A stretch of DNA of 64,000 nt from Chloroflexota bacterium (GTDB lineage Bacteria > Chloroflexota > Anaerolineae > UBA4142 > SHND01): assembly GCA_029778615.1 (NCBI GenBank), contig JAKOPZ010000296.1, positions 56,130-120,129 on the forward strand, read 5' to 3'. Positions 44,833 through 53,303 of this stretch are shown piece by piece; the first letter of the stretch is position 1, and each line of letters opens with the position of its first letter. The notes below the pieces were generated by a model. It was not told the origin of the DNA, ran no database searches, and saw only the letters and a list, made by a program, of their open reading frames with translations. The position numbers and the translations under genes were made by a program.

Positions 44833-47532
44833 ATGATGCGCCCCGACCCAGCCCTCCTCGAGACAAAACTTTATCTGCCGCGCGCGCGGGGCAATTGGAT
44901 TGCGCGTCCCCGTTTGACGCGTTGTCTCGATGCGGCGCGCTCGAGCGGCGCGTCGTTGATTCTGGTTGCCGCGCCGGCGGGTTTTGGCAAAACGACCACT
45001 GTGGGCGAATGGTGTCACGCGCAAAGCGTTCCGTGCGTGTGGCTCGCGCTCGACGAAGCGGATAACGACCCCACGCGTTTTTGGACTTGTTTCATTGCCG
45101 CGCTCCAAATCGCAGTGCCCGACTTGGGCGCTGCGGCACTCGCGCTCCTTCACGCGTCCAAACCGCCGCCGCCCGATGCTTTTTTGACTTTGTTGGTCAA
45201 TGAGTTGGGCGCGTGCGCCGGGCAGCACGTGTTGGTGCTCGACGATTATTACAACATTACCACCGCGGCGATTCACCACGCGCTCGCGTTTTTGATTGAG
45301 CATCTGCCGCCATCGCTGCAATTGGTCATCGCCACGCGCTCGGACCCGGCGCTTCCGTTGGCGCGCTGGCGCGTGCGCGGACAATTGTACGAACTGCGCG
45401 CGCACGATTTGCGCTTTACCCATCAAGAAGCCGCCGAATTTTTGAATCGTGCGACGGGACTGACGCTCGCGCCGTCTCAAATTGTCGCGCTCGAAGAACG
45501 CACCGAAGGATGGATTGCGGGTTTGCAGCTCGCTGCGCTGTCACTGCGCGGCGCTGACGATGCAGACGGTTTTATCCGCGCCTTTACGGGCAGTCATCGT
45601 TACGTGATGGATTATTTGGTGGACGAAGTGTTGGCGCGGCAGAGCGACGCGGTGCAAAAATTTTTACTGCGAACAGCGGTGCTCGCGCGCTTTAACGCGG
45701 CATTGTGCGATGCCGTACTGCAAACGGACGCGAGCGCAGAGATGCTCGCCGAAATCGAACGCGCAAATCTATTTCTCATCCCGCTCGACAATACGCGCGA
45801 ATGGTTTCGCTATCATCATTTGTTGGCAGAGCTACTGCGGCATCGTTTGAATAAAATGGACGCGACCGCCGTCGCCGTCCTGCACCGGCGCGCGAGCGAG
45901 TGGTTGGAACAGAATGGGTTCATTCAAGAAGCGATTGAACACGCGTTTTCCGCAAACGATTTTGCGCGCGCTGCCGCGCTCGTCGAAACATATCAAGCAA
46001 CATTTCTAAAACGCGGCGAGATTGTCACGATGACGCAGTGGCTCGATGCACTGCCGGCGGACGTGGTGCAAACCAATCCGCGTTTGCTGATTGTCCGGGC
46101 GCGCACATTCTTGGCCATGAATCGAATCGAGGAATGTGAACAACTCTTGACGCGCGCGACGGATGTTTTGGAACGCGCCCTCGCCGACCCGTCGGCGCAG
46201 CGCCCGCTGCGCGGCGAGATTGCGACATTGCGTATTACAACGTGTTTGTATCGCAATGACCATCCTGCGGCAGCGTTGTGGGCAGCGCGCGCTTTGGACG
46301 ATTTGCCGCCGGAGCATGTGCGCGAGCGCGGGGAAGCGACTTTTTGGTACGGCGTTTATTACGTCTGGAACCACGAATACACACGCGCCATCGAATATTA
46401 TTACGCCGCCGCGCGTTTGTTCGCGCAAGCGGAGGATTACGCCAATCAACTTTTCGCGCTGGTCAATATCGGCGCGACGCAAGTGGAACAAGGCAAGCTG
46501 CGCCGTGCCGCCAAGACGTTCGAGCAGGCGGCGGTACTGGCGGAAGAGCAGCATCTCTGGAATACAATTTACGCTGCCGGGTTGTACGTGGCGCAAACCG
46601 AATTGTTTTACGAGTGGAACGACCTGGAACGCGCGGCTGAATGCGCGCGCAAGGGTTTGGCAGCGGCAGAGCTGTTGAACGCGCCGCGCGGCATTGCGCA
46701 GCTTTTGGGACATCTCGCGCAGGTGGTGTATGTGATGGGCGACTATGCCGAGACCGACGCGCTGCTCGCAAAATTCCGCGCGGTGGCGCATGACCGGGCA
46801 ATTCCGCTGCACTATTCCATGACGGGGCATGTGGTGCAGCTGCATATTTGGCTGCAAGAAAATCGTCCGGACGCGGCAGTGGAATGGCTGGAATCGAACC
46901 GCCACCTCTTTGATTTATCGCCCGCCGGCGCGCGCGTCTGGTTGGAATGGGTCGAGGCAAATGTTTTGCTTGCACGTGGAGAGTTTGATGCGGCAGACCG
47001 TTTGCTTTGTCAATTGCATGAAAAGGCAGCGCAAGCGGGGCGCGTCTCGTTGTGGATTCCGGTCCTCGTCTTGGAGGCAGCGCTTGCCCATGCGCGCGGG
47101 GAACGCGCGACGGCGCGCGACCATCTGGAACGCGCCCTCGCGCTGGGGGCGCCGGATGGCTTTGTGCGCAGTTTTGTAGATGGCGGCGCAGTCATCCGCG
47201 ATTTGCTGGTTGATGTTCGCCGCACGCTCGAAACGCGCGCGCGCGATGACCGCCAAGCCAACCCGCACCGGTTAGCGTATCTCGAAAAAATTCTCGGCGC
47301 ATTTCCGGGTGGCTGTGCGCCGCCGCACGCTCTGCGCGCGGACGCGTTGACCAAACGCGAACTGCAAGTATTGCAGCTCATCGCGCAAGGCAAGTCAAAT
47401 CAAGAAATCGCCGACGCGCTTTTCCTTTCGCTCTCGACAATCAAAAAACATTCCGGTCTCATTTTTCAAAAATTGGATGTGCACAATCGAACGGAAGCAG
47501 TAATGCGGGCGCGCGAGTTCGGATTACTGTGA
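44833..47532 (+). CDS. MalT-like LuxR-family ATP-dependent regulator (LAL type)
   Basis: 899 aa. N-terminal STAND ATPase: LILVAAPAGFGKTTTVGEW (P-loop 50-56), HVLVLDDYYNI (Walker B), IATRSDPALPLARWR, RFTHQEAAEFLNRATG, WIAGLQLAALSL. TPR-like helices fill 350-790. The C-terminal HTH is LTKRELQVLQLIAQGKSNQEIADALFLSLSTIKKHSGLIFQKLDVHNRTEAV. It activates target genes on sensing an unknown inducer bound with ATP. In Chloroflexota these regulators often neighbour the genes they control; the small protein and the beta-helix protein downstream are candidates. A terminator follows it. Confidence 0.93.
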   Translation: MMRPDPALLETKLYLPRARGNWIARPRLTRCLDAARSSGASLILVAAPAGFGKTTTVGEWCHAQSVPCVWLALDEADNDPTRFWTCFIAALQIAVPDLGAAALALLHASKPPPPDAFLTLLVNELGACAGQHVLVLDDYYNITTAAIHHALAFLIEHLPPSLQLVIATRSDPALPLARWRVRGQLYELRAHDLRFTHQEAAEFLNRATGLTLAPSQIVALEERTEGWIAGLQLAALSLRGADDADGFIRAFTGSHRYVMDYLVDEVLARQSDAVQKFLLRTAVLARFNAALCDAVLQTDASAEMLAEIERANLFLIPLDNTREWFRYHHLLAELLRHRLNKMDATAVAVLHRRASEWLEQNGFIQEAIEHAFSANDFARAAALVETYQATFLKRGEIVTMTQWLDALPADVVQTNPRLLIVRARTFLAMNRIEECEQLLTRATDVLERALADPSAQRPLRGEIATLRITTCLYRNDHPAAALWAARALDDLPPEHVRERGEATFWYGVYYVWNHEYTRAIEYYYAAARLFAQAEDYANQLFALVNIGATQVEQGKLRRAAKTFEQAAVLAEEQHLWNTIYAAGLYVAQTELFYEWNDLERAAECARKGLAAAELLNAPRGIAQLLGHLAQVVYVMGDYAETDALLAKFRAVAHDRAIPLHYSMTGHVVQLHIWLQENRPDAAVEWLESNRHLFDLSPAGARVWLEWVEANVLLARGEFDAADRLLCQLHEKAAQAGRVSLWIPVLVLEAALAHARGERATARDHLERALALGAPDGFVRSFVDGGAVIRDLLVDVRRTLETRARDDRQANPHRLAYLEKILGAFPGGCAPPHALRADALTKRELQVLQLIAQGKSNQEIADALFLSLSTIKKHSGLIFQKLDVHNRTEAVMRAREFGLL

Positions 47533-47533
47533 C

Positions 47534-47573
47534 AAAAAAGTTTTGTGGTCGCAAAACCGCAAAACTTTTTTTT
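47534..47573 (+). terminator. Intrinsic terminator
   Basis: AAAAAAGTTTTGTGG and CCGCAAAACTTTTTTTT with an 8-nt loop, just after the LuxR-type gene. Confidence 0.85.
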
Positions 47574-47695
47574 GTCGCGCCTGCAAGTGTGTACTCGGCG
47601 GTGTACTTTTGGACACTGACACGGGTGCCGTCTGTCGGATACACTGCATGTGTATTAGGCAGACGTTTTTTTTATCACGACAAAGGAGACCTTGT

Positions 47696-47914
47696 GTGAG
47701 TGAACGCGTGTATCAAATTCACATTCGCGGGCATCTCGACGCGGACTGGGCGGAATGGTTCGATGGGATGACTCTTTTGTACCATGACGCGCGAGACGAA
47801 ACGATTTTGCAAGGTCCGCTGCGTGACCAAGCACAGCTGTACGGCATTTTGGATAAATTACGCACGTTGAACTTGACACTGCTTGCAGTGCAGGTTCCCG
47901 ATGCGCCAGAATAG
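47696..47914 (+). CDS. Small conserved-type protein of unknown function
   Basis: 72 aa from GTG 47696, AAAGGAG 7 bp upstream. VYQIHIRGHLDADWAEWFDGMTLLYHDARDETILQGPLRDQAQLYGILDKLRTLNLTLLAVQ matches from memory a small family (W-WFxG...LxGPLxDQAxLxGxLxxLxxLxLxLLxV) that recurs beside LuxR/LAL regulators in Chloroflexota and Actinobacteria. No catalytic motif. The segment between the LuxR terminator and this start (47574-47695) shows no other gene. Confidence 0.75.
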   Translation: MSERVYQIHIRGHLDADWAEWFDGMTLLYHDARDETILQGPLRDQAQLYGILDKLRTLNLTLLAVQVPDAPE

Positions 47915-47924
47915 GAGACACAGT

Positions 47925-49667
47925 ATGCGTATCAAAATATTTATTATCTTGTTCGTTCTGCTCGCGCTCGCGAGCGTTGGTACGGAAACGCGAACATTTG
48001 CGGAAACGCACGCGACCATCAACGTCACAACGAATCAAGATGAATACGATACGAGCGGTGCGGGCGCGGGCTGCTCACTGCGCGAAGCGATTCAAGCGGC
48101 GAACACGGACAAGGCATTCGGCGGTTGTCCGGCGGGGAGCGGCAAAGACAAAATTGTTTTGCAAGATGGGTTGTATGTTTTCGAACGCGCAGGCGACGAA
48201 GACGCGAACGCACAAGGCGACCTCGATATTTTGACGCCGATGGTGATTGTAGGCAAAGGCATGACCGCGACGACCATTGACGCGAATAGTTTTGACCGCG
48301 TGTTCACGGTATTCGCGGACGGTGTGAAAATTTCCAAAATGAAAATCACCGGGGGCGCGTACAATACGAACGGCGGCGGCATTTTGACCTACAAAAAGTT
48401 GACTCTGCAAAAGGTGCACGTGTTTGAAAACCGAACCAACGGCGCGGGCGGCGGAATTGCGGTTGTGGCACCAAATGGCTCTCTCACCCTCAAGAATAGC
48501 AAACTCGAAGAAAACGAATCGGAAGGACACGCGGGCGGCATCTATAATGGCAACACGACCACCATCGTCAATTCACTGCTCTATCGCAATCGTACCTTGA
48601 GCAACAACACGCCCGGTGGCGGCATTACCAACGACGGTGAATTGAAAATCGTCAACAGCGCCCTGAGCAGCAATCATGCCAAAGGGAACGGCGGCGGCAT
48701 TTGGAATCGCGGTCCGCTCACGCTCATAGGCAGCACGCTCTATGGTAACAACAACTATGGTCACGGCGGCGCGATCTACAATTCCGATGCGATGGTTCTG
48801 GTCAACAGCACCTTGAGCGGCAACACCACGTATGGCAGTGGCGGTGCCATCAGCAATCAAGGCACGGCAACCGCAAAATTGTACAATGTGACCATCGCGC
48901 GGAACTATGCCGATTTCAACAGCGACAATGCGGGTTTTGGCGGTGGCATTCACAACCCGAGCTGCGCCAACAACTGCAACAGTGTGGAACTCTACAACTC
49001 GCTCTTGTCCAACAACAAACGCGCCATCGGAAACAGCGACGACGACACACAAGGGTATTTCGATTTCGGCGCAGGCAGCTACAATCTCATCAAAGCGCCG
49101 GGCGGACAATATGTGGGAAATGTTGGAAACTTGGTTTTGGGGCAGGACGCAAACATTGCGGTCCTTGCCGACAATGGAGGAGCGACCCAAACACACGCAC
49201 TCCAATCCGGCAGTCCCGCGATTGACAAAGGCGACCCGACGGGGTGCCGCGACCAAAACGGTGCGCAGCTCTTGAGCGACCAACGCGGTCTGCCAAGCCC
49301 AAATGATAGCGATGGTATGAACGGACCGCGCTGCGACCTCGGCGCTTTTGAAGCGCCAATGTCGGGGAACTGCATTGCCAAGCCGAGCAAGCCCGTCATC
49401 ACACAACCCGCGCCCAATTCCGAAATTACGGCGAATCAAGTCACGCTGAAATGGAACGGCTCAAATTGCGCCGAAACGATTGGCATCCTCATCAAACAAA
49501 ATAACAAAAACGGTCCGGTTATGGTTGATGCGCAAGATTTACGCGTGACAGAATATCAAACGCCCAAAATGAAAAAAGGCAAAGATTATTTTGCACGAAT
49601 CAAGGCATGTAATGCGTTCGGCTGTATCAACAGCGTATGGAGCAAATTCCGCCTCGTCAAGAATTGA
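47925..49667 (+). CDS. Secreted CSLREAI right-handed beta-helix protein
   Basis: 580 aa from ATG 47925, GGAG 7 bp upstream. Signal peptide (IKIFIILFVLLALASVGTETRTFAE). A CSLREAIQAANTD motif (CSLREAI domain) and NVTTNQDEYDTSG open the mature part. Repeated GGGI/GGAI rungs (GGGILTYKKLTLQKV, GGGIWNRGPLTLIGSTLYGN, GGAIYNSDAMVLVNSTLSGN, GGAISNQGTATAKLYN) build a parallel beta helix to about 440, ending in the SPAIDKGDPTGCRDQNG and DQRG..RCDLGAFE block. A C-terminal Fn3-like domain (KPVITQPAPNSEITANQVTLKW) follows. Surface or secreted; possible adhesin. Confidence 0.88.
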   Translation: MRIKIFIILFVLLALASVGTETRTFAETHATINVTTNQDEYDTSGAGAGCSLREAIQAANTDKAFGGCPAGSGKDKIVLQDGLYVFERAGDEDANAQGDLDILTPMVIVGKGMTATTIDANSFDRVFTVFADGVKISKMKITGGAYNTNGGGILTYKKLTLQKVHVFENRTNGAGGGIAVVAPNGSLTLKNSKLEENESEGHAGGIYNGNTTTIVNSLLYRNRTLSNNTPGGGITNDGELKIVNSALSSNHAKGNGGGIWNRGPLTLIGSTLYGNNNYGHGGAIYNSDAMVLVNSTLSGNTTYGSGGAISNQGTATAKLYNVTIARNYADFNSDNAGFGGGIHNPSCANNCNSVELYNSLLSNNKRAIGNSDDDTQGYFDFGAGSYNLIKAPGGQYVGNVGNLVLGQDANIAVLADNGGATQTHALQSGSPAIDKGDPTGCRDQNGAQLLSDQRGLPSPNDSDGMNGPRCDLGAFEAPMSGNCIAKPSKPVITQPAPNSEITANQVTLKWNGSNCAETIGILIKQNNKNGPVMVDAQDLRVTEYQTPKMKKGKDYFARIKACNAFGCINSVWSKFRLVKN

Positions 49668-49690
49668 TGCGCCAATGGCTCGAAAAAAGA

Positions 49691-49725
49691 AACCGTCCCG
49701 CGAAGATTTCGCGGGACGGTTTTTT
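49691..49725. terminator. Bidirectional intrinsic terminator
   Basis: ACCGTCCCGCGAA and TTCGCGGGACGGT with a 3-nt loop and T-run, between convergent genes. Confidence 0.9.
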
Positions 49726-50779
49726 ATTTCACCAACGCGGCTATAACTTTTTTATTCGCCGCCGGAAACGCGTACTGTTCCAATTCGCGCGGTCGCACCC
49801 ACTTGAATCTTTGTGCGCTCGATAACTTGACGCGTCCCGAAACAAACTCACAGCGAAACGCGTGCAGCGTGATGGAAAAATGCGAGTACGCGTGTTCCAC
49901 CGCGATAATTTTTTCGCCGACGCGAATCTCAATTCCCAATTCTTCGCGCACTTCACGCGCCACGCATTGTTCTAAACTTTCGTTCACTTTCAACTTGCCG
50001 CCGGGAAATTCCCACAATCCGCCGAGCAGTCCTTTACTCAAACGCTGTTGAATCAAGATGTTGCCGCGTTTGTAAATCACGCCCGCCGCGATGATTTTGT
50101 GCGGCAATTCTTTTTTGGCGCGTTTCGCGGGCAACACATTTTGCAGACCCAATGTGCGCGCGACACAGGTTTTTTGTACAGGACACAACAGACAGCGCGG
50201 ATTCTTTGGTATGCAAATCGTCGCGCCGAGTTCCATCAACGCTTGATTGAATTCACGGGCGTGCCCTTTCGGCAATAAATCCGCTGCAATCTTCCACAGT
50301 TGTTCCTGTGTTGCGCGCGCTTTCGGGTCCTCACGGATGCCGTACACGCGGCACACGACGCGCGCGACATTTCCGTCCACCACCGGCGTATTCACATTGA
50401 ACGCAATGCTCGCCACCGCGCCCGCCGTATAGCGTCCCACCCCCGGCAATTCCAACAACGCATCCACCGTGCGCGGAAAGTTTCCGCCGCGTTCATGCGC
50501 CACAAGTTTCGCCGCGCGATGCAAGTTCCGCGCGCGTGCGTAATAGCCCGCGCCTTCCCACGTTTTCAATACGTCGTCGAGCGGCGCGTCCGCCAACGCA
50601 AACACGTCGGGAAAGCGCGCGAGAAATTTTTCGTAATAGGGAATGACCGCTTCGACGCGCGTTTGCTGTAACAAAATTTCTGCGAGCCAAATGCGATAGG
50701 GGTCGCGCGTAGCGCGCCAGGGGAGCGCGCGTTTATTTTTTGCGTACCACGCGAGGAGTTTTCGCGCGAAAGGTTTCAT
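49724..50779 (-). CDS. mutY: Adenine DNA glycosylase MutY with C-terminal Nudix domain
   Basis: 351 aa from ATG 50779; longer readings pass through the repeat and the next gene. It removes A opposite 8-oxoG. Catalytic Glu in LAEILLQQTR, HhH LPGVGRYTAGAVASIAF, catalytic Asp in VVDGNVARV, and the [4Fe-4S] ligands CIPKNPRCLLCPVQKTC. The C-terminal domain not only has the MutT-like fold but a full Nudix box (GGKLKVNESLEQCVAREVREELGI), usually degenerate in MutY, so it may also hydrolyse a nucleotide. Upstream lies an inverted heptamer array. Confidence 0.94.
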   Translation of the reverse strand: MKPFARKLLAWYAKNKRALPWRATRDPYRIWLAEILLQQTRVEAVIPYYEKFLARFPDVFALADAPLDDVLKTWEGAGYYARARNLHRAAKLVAHERGGNFPRTVDALLELPGVGRYTAGAVASIAFNVNTPVVDGNVARVVCRVYGIREDPKARATQEQLWKIAADLLPKGHAREFNQALMELGATICIPKNPRCLLCPVQKTCVARTLGLQNVLPAKRAKKELPHKIIAAGVIYKRGNILIQQRLSKGLLGGLWEFPGGKLKVNESLEQCVAREVREELGIEIRVGEKIIAVEHAYSHFSITLHAFRCEFVSGRVKLSSAQRFKWVRPRELEQYAFPAANKKVIAALVK

Positions 50780-50785
50780 ACGTTC

Positions 50786-50845
50786 GTAGCAGGTATCAGG
50801 TAGCAGGTGGTGCTTGTGCTTGCTACGTACTATTTGCTGCTCTGT
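50786..50845. repeat. Inverted heptamer array, GTAGCAG / TGCTACG
   Basis: GTAGCAG, GTATCAG, GTAGCAG, GTGGTGC, then TTGTGCT, TGCTACG, TACTATT. It fills the gap between mutY and the exonuclease and enters the end of the latter (50830 onward). Confidence 0.75.
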
Positions 50846-51375
50846 AACAACTTTTGAAAAATCTCTGCCTGCTGAATCGCATCGGCGAGCGCGTGATGGT
50901 CGAGCGCTTGGTCGGGCGGGTGAATTTCGCGGGGGAGTTTTCGCATACTCGTTTCCGCCCACGCGGTTTTGTAGGCGCCCATATAGTACGATTTGATGTC
51001 CAGCGCGGAATGTCCAAAGGGATTCGAGTCGAGTCCGCAAAATTTGATGAAATAGTAATTGACGAAACTCCAATCAAACGGCGCGTTGAATCCCACAAAG
51101 ACCGGCTGCGCGCCGTCGGATACGGTGCCTACCCAATTTGCAAAACGCTGCATCGCGTACGCGGGTTCCGTGCCGCGCGCGTGCAAGTCTGCCAAAGCCA
51201 AATGCGAGGTCGCCAATGCTTCGGCAGTGAAATTTTCATTCAGCGGTTTCACCTCGATATAGAATGGTGTTGCTTCTTTGCCAACGAGGCACGCGCCGAT
51301 GGAAAGCAAACTGTATTCGCCGGGAATGGGTCCGGAGGTTTCGATATCTACGGAAATGAAAAGTTCGCGGGGCAT
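50830..51375 (-). CDS. DEDDh-type 3'-5' exonuclease
   Basis: 181 aa. ExoI is SVDIETSG (Asp10, Glu12), ExoII VFVGFNAPFDWSFV, ExoIII LDHHALADAIQQAE, with His in HHALADA fitting the DnaQ/RNase T-like DEDDh class. It probably degrades single strands of RNA or DNA in repair or RNA turnover. Its ATG follows a TCTCC-type heptamer array on this strand; mutY lies 50 bp downstream on the same strand. Confidence 0.88.
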   Translation of the reverse strand: MPRELFISVDIETSGPIPGEYSLLSIGACLVGKEATPFYIEVKPLNENFTAEALATSHLALADLHARGTEPAYAMQRFANWVGTVSDGAQPVFVGFNAPFDWSFVNYYFIKFCGLDSNPFGHSALDIKSYYMGAYKTAWAETSMRKLPREIHPPDQALDHHALADAIQQAEIFQKLLQSSK

Positions 51376-51402
51376 GAGGTTTGAGATGGGAGACTAGAGA
51401 TT
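51376..51402. repeat. Heptamer array before exonuclease start (minus orientation)
   Basis: Read on minus: AATCTCT, AGTCTCC, CATCTCA, AACCTC, then ATG at 51375. This is the same family and the same placement as the plus-strand arrays. Confidence 0.75.
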
Positions 51403-51466
51403 GGCACAAATAATAACATATTTCATGCTTTATCCTTCATTTTTTGCTATATGACCATTGGCGTTA

Positions 51467-51495
51467 TTGACCGCGCGCGCGCGCCGTTGTAGAAT
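51467..51495 (+). promoter_or_regulatory. Promoter for a leaderless transcript
   Basis: TTGACC (51467-51472), 17-bp CG-rich spacer, TAGAAT (51490-51495); the GTG start at 51503 begins 7 bp after the -10 element. Confidence 0.7.
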
Positions 51496-51502
51496 CGGCA
51501 CA

Positions 51503-53272
51503 GTGTCACGTCTTCCGCTCGACGAATTCCGCGAACAAATTGCTGCCGAAAGCGACGACCGCTCCAAACGTCGTCGCGTGCTGCTCGTTGCGCTCATTGC
51601 CATAGTCGCCGGACTGGCGCTCGGTTATCTCGTCGCGCAAATCTGGTTCGTCCCCGAAATTCCGCAAACGCTCGAGCTCTCACGCGCCGAACAGGACGAC
51701 TATATTTTGATGATTGCGGAAGCATACGCGATAGACCGCGATGTGGGAATGGCGCAGCAGCGGCTGGCGCGTTTGCATGACCCGCGCACGACCGAACGCA
51801 TCATCGCGCTGGCAAAGGAATACGCGCCGCAGCAAGATTACGTCGCGCAGCGTTTGGCGCTGCTCGCCGTCGCGGCGGGTTCCAAAGATAAAACGCTTGT
51901 CGCGCTCGCGGCAACGGTTGTCGCGCCCACTGCGACTTTAACCGCGACGCCCACCGCGACGCGTCCAACCAATACGCCGCGCCCTACCAACACGCTCGTC
52001 CCAAATTATGTGGTCGTCACGGGTGTGCCCACCGCAACGCCGACGATATATTACATTGTCGTCACGGGCGTGCCCACCGCGACACCACTGCCCACATGGA
52101 CGCCCACGCCCATTGTTTCCACCGAAGAGGAACGTCCTGCGGTCATTGAGCCGATGCCGTCGAATCTGGTCGCGCAAAAAATCGCGGTGAATGTTCCCGA
52201 ATATGCGAACGTGCCTTCGGCGGAAATTCGTCTCGCCGCGCGTCCAAAAAATTGTACGCCCGCCGACCAAATGCCCGCGCTGGTTACAGAATCTGTTTTA
52301 TTGTGCGCGGGACAGACATACGCGCCGTTTGAGATGCAAGGGAACAACATCACGCTGTACGGGGATGCCGAACGCACCGCGTTATTAAAAGGCGAGCCGC
52401 GCCGTTTTGCGCTGACCGTGCAAGGGACAAACATTACCATTGTGGGCGTGCGTGTGGAAGGCGCGACGCACGAGAACGATTTGAATCATTGGCTCTGTTT
52501 GTATCCGCGTTGTTTTCACACGCCCGAAATCGGCGGCGCGCTGGGTTATGGCGGCGGCATTCTTTTGAAAAATACTTCGAACGCGGCGGTGTTCGATTCG
52601 CAATTCAACGGCGGCACAACGGGCGTGTTTGTGCAAAAAGGATTCAGCAACAAAATTTTCAACAACCGCTTTAATGATTTGAACGGCTGGGGCGTGATGG
52701 TGATGCAGGGACGCAGTGATTACATTGTCGGCAACGCGTTCGCGCGCATCAATCGCGCCTGTGATGGTTTGGACAAGGTGTATCATGCGAACGGCTGTGA
52801 AAGTTCGGCGCTGGCGATGACGCAAGTGAGCAGCACACTCGTGCTGGACAATTCGTGCCGCCGCGCGAGCAATTGTTATTACGCGAACGGTGATGCCGGG
52901 TACGGCAGCACGGCGATCAAATTTTACAACAATGAATGTGCGGGCGCGAAAAACAATTGCTTTGAAGTGACGTACGGACTCGCGCACGAATTTGATTACA
53001 ACAGCGCTGTGTATGATGCACAGTCCGGCGACAGCTGCGATTATCCGTTTTGGATTGGCGGCTCGACTGCATATTTTGGCGCGCACAACAATTGGAATTG
53101 TTTGCACGATTACGACACGGCGGTAAATGACGCGCGCACTAAATCGGACAAACCGACCGAAGCGCTTGCGCTTGCCGAACGTCCCACCCCCGTTGTTTCG
53201 CCAACCCCCACGCGCCGCGTGAACGCGATTCAACCCGCGTCCGCGCCGCCCAAAACGCCCAAGACGAAATAA
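51503..53272 (+). CDS. Membrane-anchored right-handed beta-helix protein, probably leaderless
   Basis: 589 aa from GTG 51503, placed by the promoter. One helix (RVLLVALIAIVAGLALGYLVAQIWF, about 25-48), a helical segment (EQDDYILMIAEAYAIDRD...), a Thr/Pro linker with repeated YVVVTGVPTATP, then a NosD-like beta helix from about 235: ALTVQGTNITIVGVRVEGA, GGGILLKNTSNAAVFDSQFNG, TGVFVQKGFSNKIFNNRFNDL, DYIVGNAFARINRACDG. Many Cys in the helix part. A Pro/Thr tail ends it. The stop lies in a terminator shared with the next gene. Confidence 0.82.
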   Translation: MSRLPLDEFREQIAAESDDRSKRRRVLLVALIAIVAGLALGYLVAQIWFVPEIPQTLELSRAEQDDYILMIAEAYAIDRDVGMAQQRLARLHDPRTTERIIALAKEYAPQQDYVAQRLALLAVAAGSKDKTLVALAATVVAPTATLTATPTATRPTNTPRPTNTLVPNYVVVTGVPTATPTIYYIVVTGVPTATPLPTWTPTPIVSTEEERPAVIEPMPSNLVAQKIAVNVPEYANVPSAEIRLAARPKNCTPADQMPALVTESVLLCAGQTYAPFEMQGNNITLYGDAERTALLKGEPRRFALTVQGTNITIVGVRVEGATHENDLNHWLCLYPRCFHTPEIGGALGYGGGILLKNTSNAAVFDSQFNGGTTGVFVQKGFSNKIFNNRFNDLNGWGVMVMQGRSDYIVGNAFARINRACDGLDKVYHANGCESSALAMTQVSSTLVLDNSCRRASNCYYANGDAGYGSTAIKFYNNECAGAKNNCFEVTYGLAHEFDYNSAVYDAQSGDSCDYPFWIGGSTAYFGAHNNWNCLHDYDTAVNDARTKSDKPTEALALAERPTPVVSPTPTRRVNAIQPASAPPKTPKTK

Positions 53273-53303
53273 GAACCGCTTGCAGAATTGGCAAGCGGTT
53301 CTT
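53271..53303. terminator. Bidirectional terminator containing both stop codons
   Basis: AAGAACCGCTTGC and GCAAGCGGTTCTT around a 7-nt loop. The TAA of the plus gene (53270-53272) and the TAA of the minus gene (53302-53304) both overlap the stem. Confidence 0.85.
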
